DNA from: JAUVXJ01 sp034430275 | GTDB lineage: Bacteria; Chloroflexota; Anaerolineae; UBA7937; B3-Chlor | Length of the DNA: 5,392 nt | Direction of reading: 5' to 3' | NCBI GenBank assembly: GCA_034430275.1 | Contig: DAOUEW010000401.1 | Span: forward strand, 1-5,392 | In this document: in pieces, positions 4,738 to 5,392 of the stretch | Position numbering within the stretch: the first letter of the stretch is position 1 | How the letters are laid out: the number at the start of each line of letters is the position of its first letter | Program-made: the position numbers and the translations under genes | The notes under the pieces: model-generated | What the model saw: the letters and a program-made list of their open reading frames with translations, nothing else | Told to the model about the DNA's origin: nothing | The model's database searches: none

Positions 4738-5392
4738 ATGACGACTTGCACTGTGACTTTTCAGCGGCATGGCGCCGAGGTTGAGGTTCCTCGGGGCACT
4801 CTGATCAGCGACGCGGCCACCAAGGCCGGCCTCGAACTGAATATGCCCTGTGGCGGGCAAGGCCGCTGTGGCCGGTGTGCCGTCATCGTGGAGGAGGGAG
4901 AGTGCGACCGTAGGTCCACCACCCGCCTGTCGCCGGAGGCGATAGAGGAAGGGTACGCTCTGGCCTGTCAGACCGCCATCGAGAGCGATCTGATCATTAC
5001 TATTCCTCCTCAGGAGAAGATCGAGCGACGTCTGCCCGCCTCTCAGCGCCTTGCGAAGATCGAAGCACCCCCTGACTATGACGCTTCGCGGGACCAGACC
5101 ATCCAGAAGTACTTCCTCGATATTGATCCCCCTAGCTTGGACGACAACACAGACGACCTGGCACGCCTCAAGCGCTCTCTCCAGGCCCAGCACGATATAG
5201 ATGCGGGGAGTATGGAAGTGAGCCTGCTGCTGTTGCGGAGAATGGCAACGGTCCTGCGCGAGGCAGGGTGGCAGGTGACTGCGGTGCTGGAGTCGGACAC
5301 CTGGCTGGATGCCGACGGCCGTCGCCCACGTCTGGTTGACATCGTCCCCGGAGATGCCACGTCGAGGTCTTGGGGAGTAGCCGTGGATATCG
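4738..5392 (+). CDS. RACo-type ferredoxin/ASKHA activator of corrinoid proteins (5' part, runs off the window)
   Basis: The first 218 residues are present with no stop before the window edge. Family members such as RACo (reductive activator of corrinoid proteins) are usually around 600 residues, so roughly two thirds is missing. Residues 1-90 form a plant-type [2Fe-2S] ferredoxin domain. Its cluster ligands are Cys38, Cys44 and Cys47 in CGGQGRCGRC, plus Cys77 in LACQT. A linker and middle region follow, and WGVAVDI (212-218) at the edge is the start of the ASKHA ATPase fold, where the family continues with the phosphate-binding GTT motif. These proteins use ATP to return inactive Co(II) corrinoid to Co(I) in methyltransferase systems, in the cytoplasm. 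ATG 4738 is the first start after an in-frame TAG at 4723, with Shine-Dalgarno AGGAAGG (4724-4730) seven bases upstream. Corrinoid protein and methyltransferase genes are often adjacent, so they may lie just downstream. Whether it is RACo proper or a RamA-like relative cannot be settled. Confidence 0.88.
   Translation, partial: MTTCTVTFQRHGAEVEVPRGTLISDAATKAGLELNMPCGGQGRCGRCAVIVEEGECDRRSTTRLSPEAIEEGYALACQTAIESDLIITIPPQEKIERRLPASQRLAKIEAPPDYDASRDQTIQKYFLDIDPPSLDDNTDDLARLKRSLQAQHDIDAGSMEVSLLLLRRMATVLREAGWQVTAVLESDTWLDADGRRPRLVDIVPGDATSRSWGVAVDI

Noticed and set aside
4579..5193. Minus-strand frame of 204 codons opposite the RACo-like gene
   Set aside because: Antisense to a clear ferredoxin-domain coding sequence, with no motif of its own, and it crosses that gene's promoter.

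Overview
The window is GC-rich bacterial DNA, with all genes read left to right. It comes from an anaerobe that respires through cytochromes and uses corrinoid (methyl-transfer) biochemistry. It holds three complete genes and the 5' part of a fourth. The taxon cannot be fixed from this sequence. Tat-exported flavoprotein lipoproteins beside NapC/NrfH-like cytochromes are typical of Eggerthella-like Actinomycetota, Chloroflexota and some clostridial anaerobes. The GTAGGGGC-type palindrome near 4556 recalls dispersed repeats of Chloroflexota and cyanobacteria, so Chloroflexota is a weak preference (inference).

Positions 1-2428 form one transcription unit. A near-consensus sigma-70-type promoter (48-76) drives a small membrane-anchored pentaheme cytochrome c (230-727) and, after a 63-base gap, a Tat-secreted flavoprotein lipoprotein of the fumarate reductase / 3-ketosteroid dehydrogenase superfamily (791-2359). 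A stem-loop terminator candidate follows. Positions 2562-4324 form a second unit: a promoter that resembles the first, a paralogous Tat flavoprotein lipoprotein (2696-4249) and a textbook Rho-independent terminator. Positions 4325-4636 carry no gene but include a 33-base palindromic repeat. A third promoter (4637-4665) drives a gene that leaves the window, encoding a RACo-type [2Fe-2S]/ASKHA activator of corrinoid proteins.

The likely working model is an extracytoplasmic respiratory reductase. Membrane quinol reduces the NrfH-like cytochrome. Its C-terminal heme segment resembles the heme domain of flavocytochrome c fumarate reductase and would pass electrons to FAD in the flavoprotein, which reduces an organic acceptor, probably a C=C bond. 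The substrate is unknown. Both flavoproteins lack the Arg and His landmarks of true fumarate reductases and share a Tyr-x3-Gly motif seen in ketosteroid dehydrogenases. The first also carries a cysteine cluster (CX2CX2C plus CXC) that the second lacks, which suggests an extra metal centre. The RACo-like gene hints at a nearby corrinoid methyltransferase system, such as demethylation of methoxylated compounds, but a link to the reductases is only inference.
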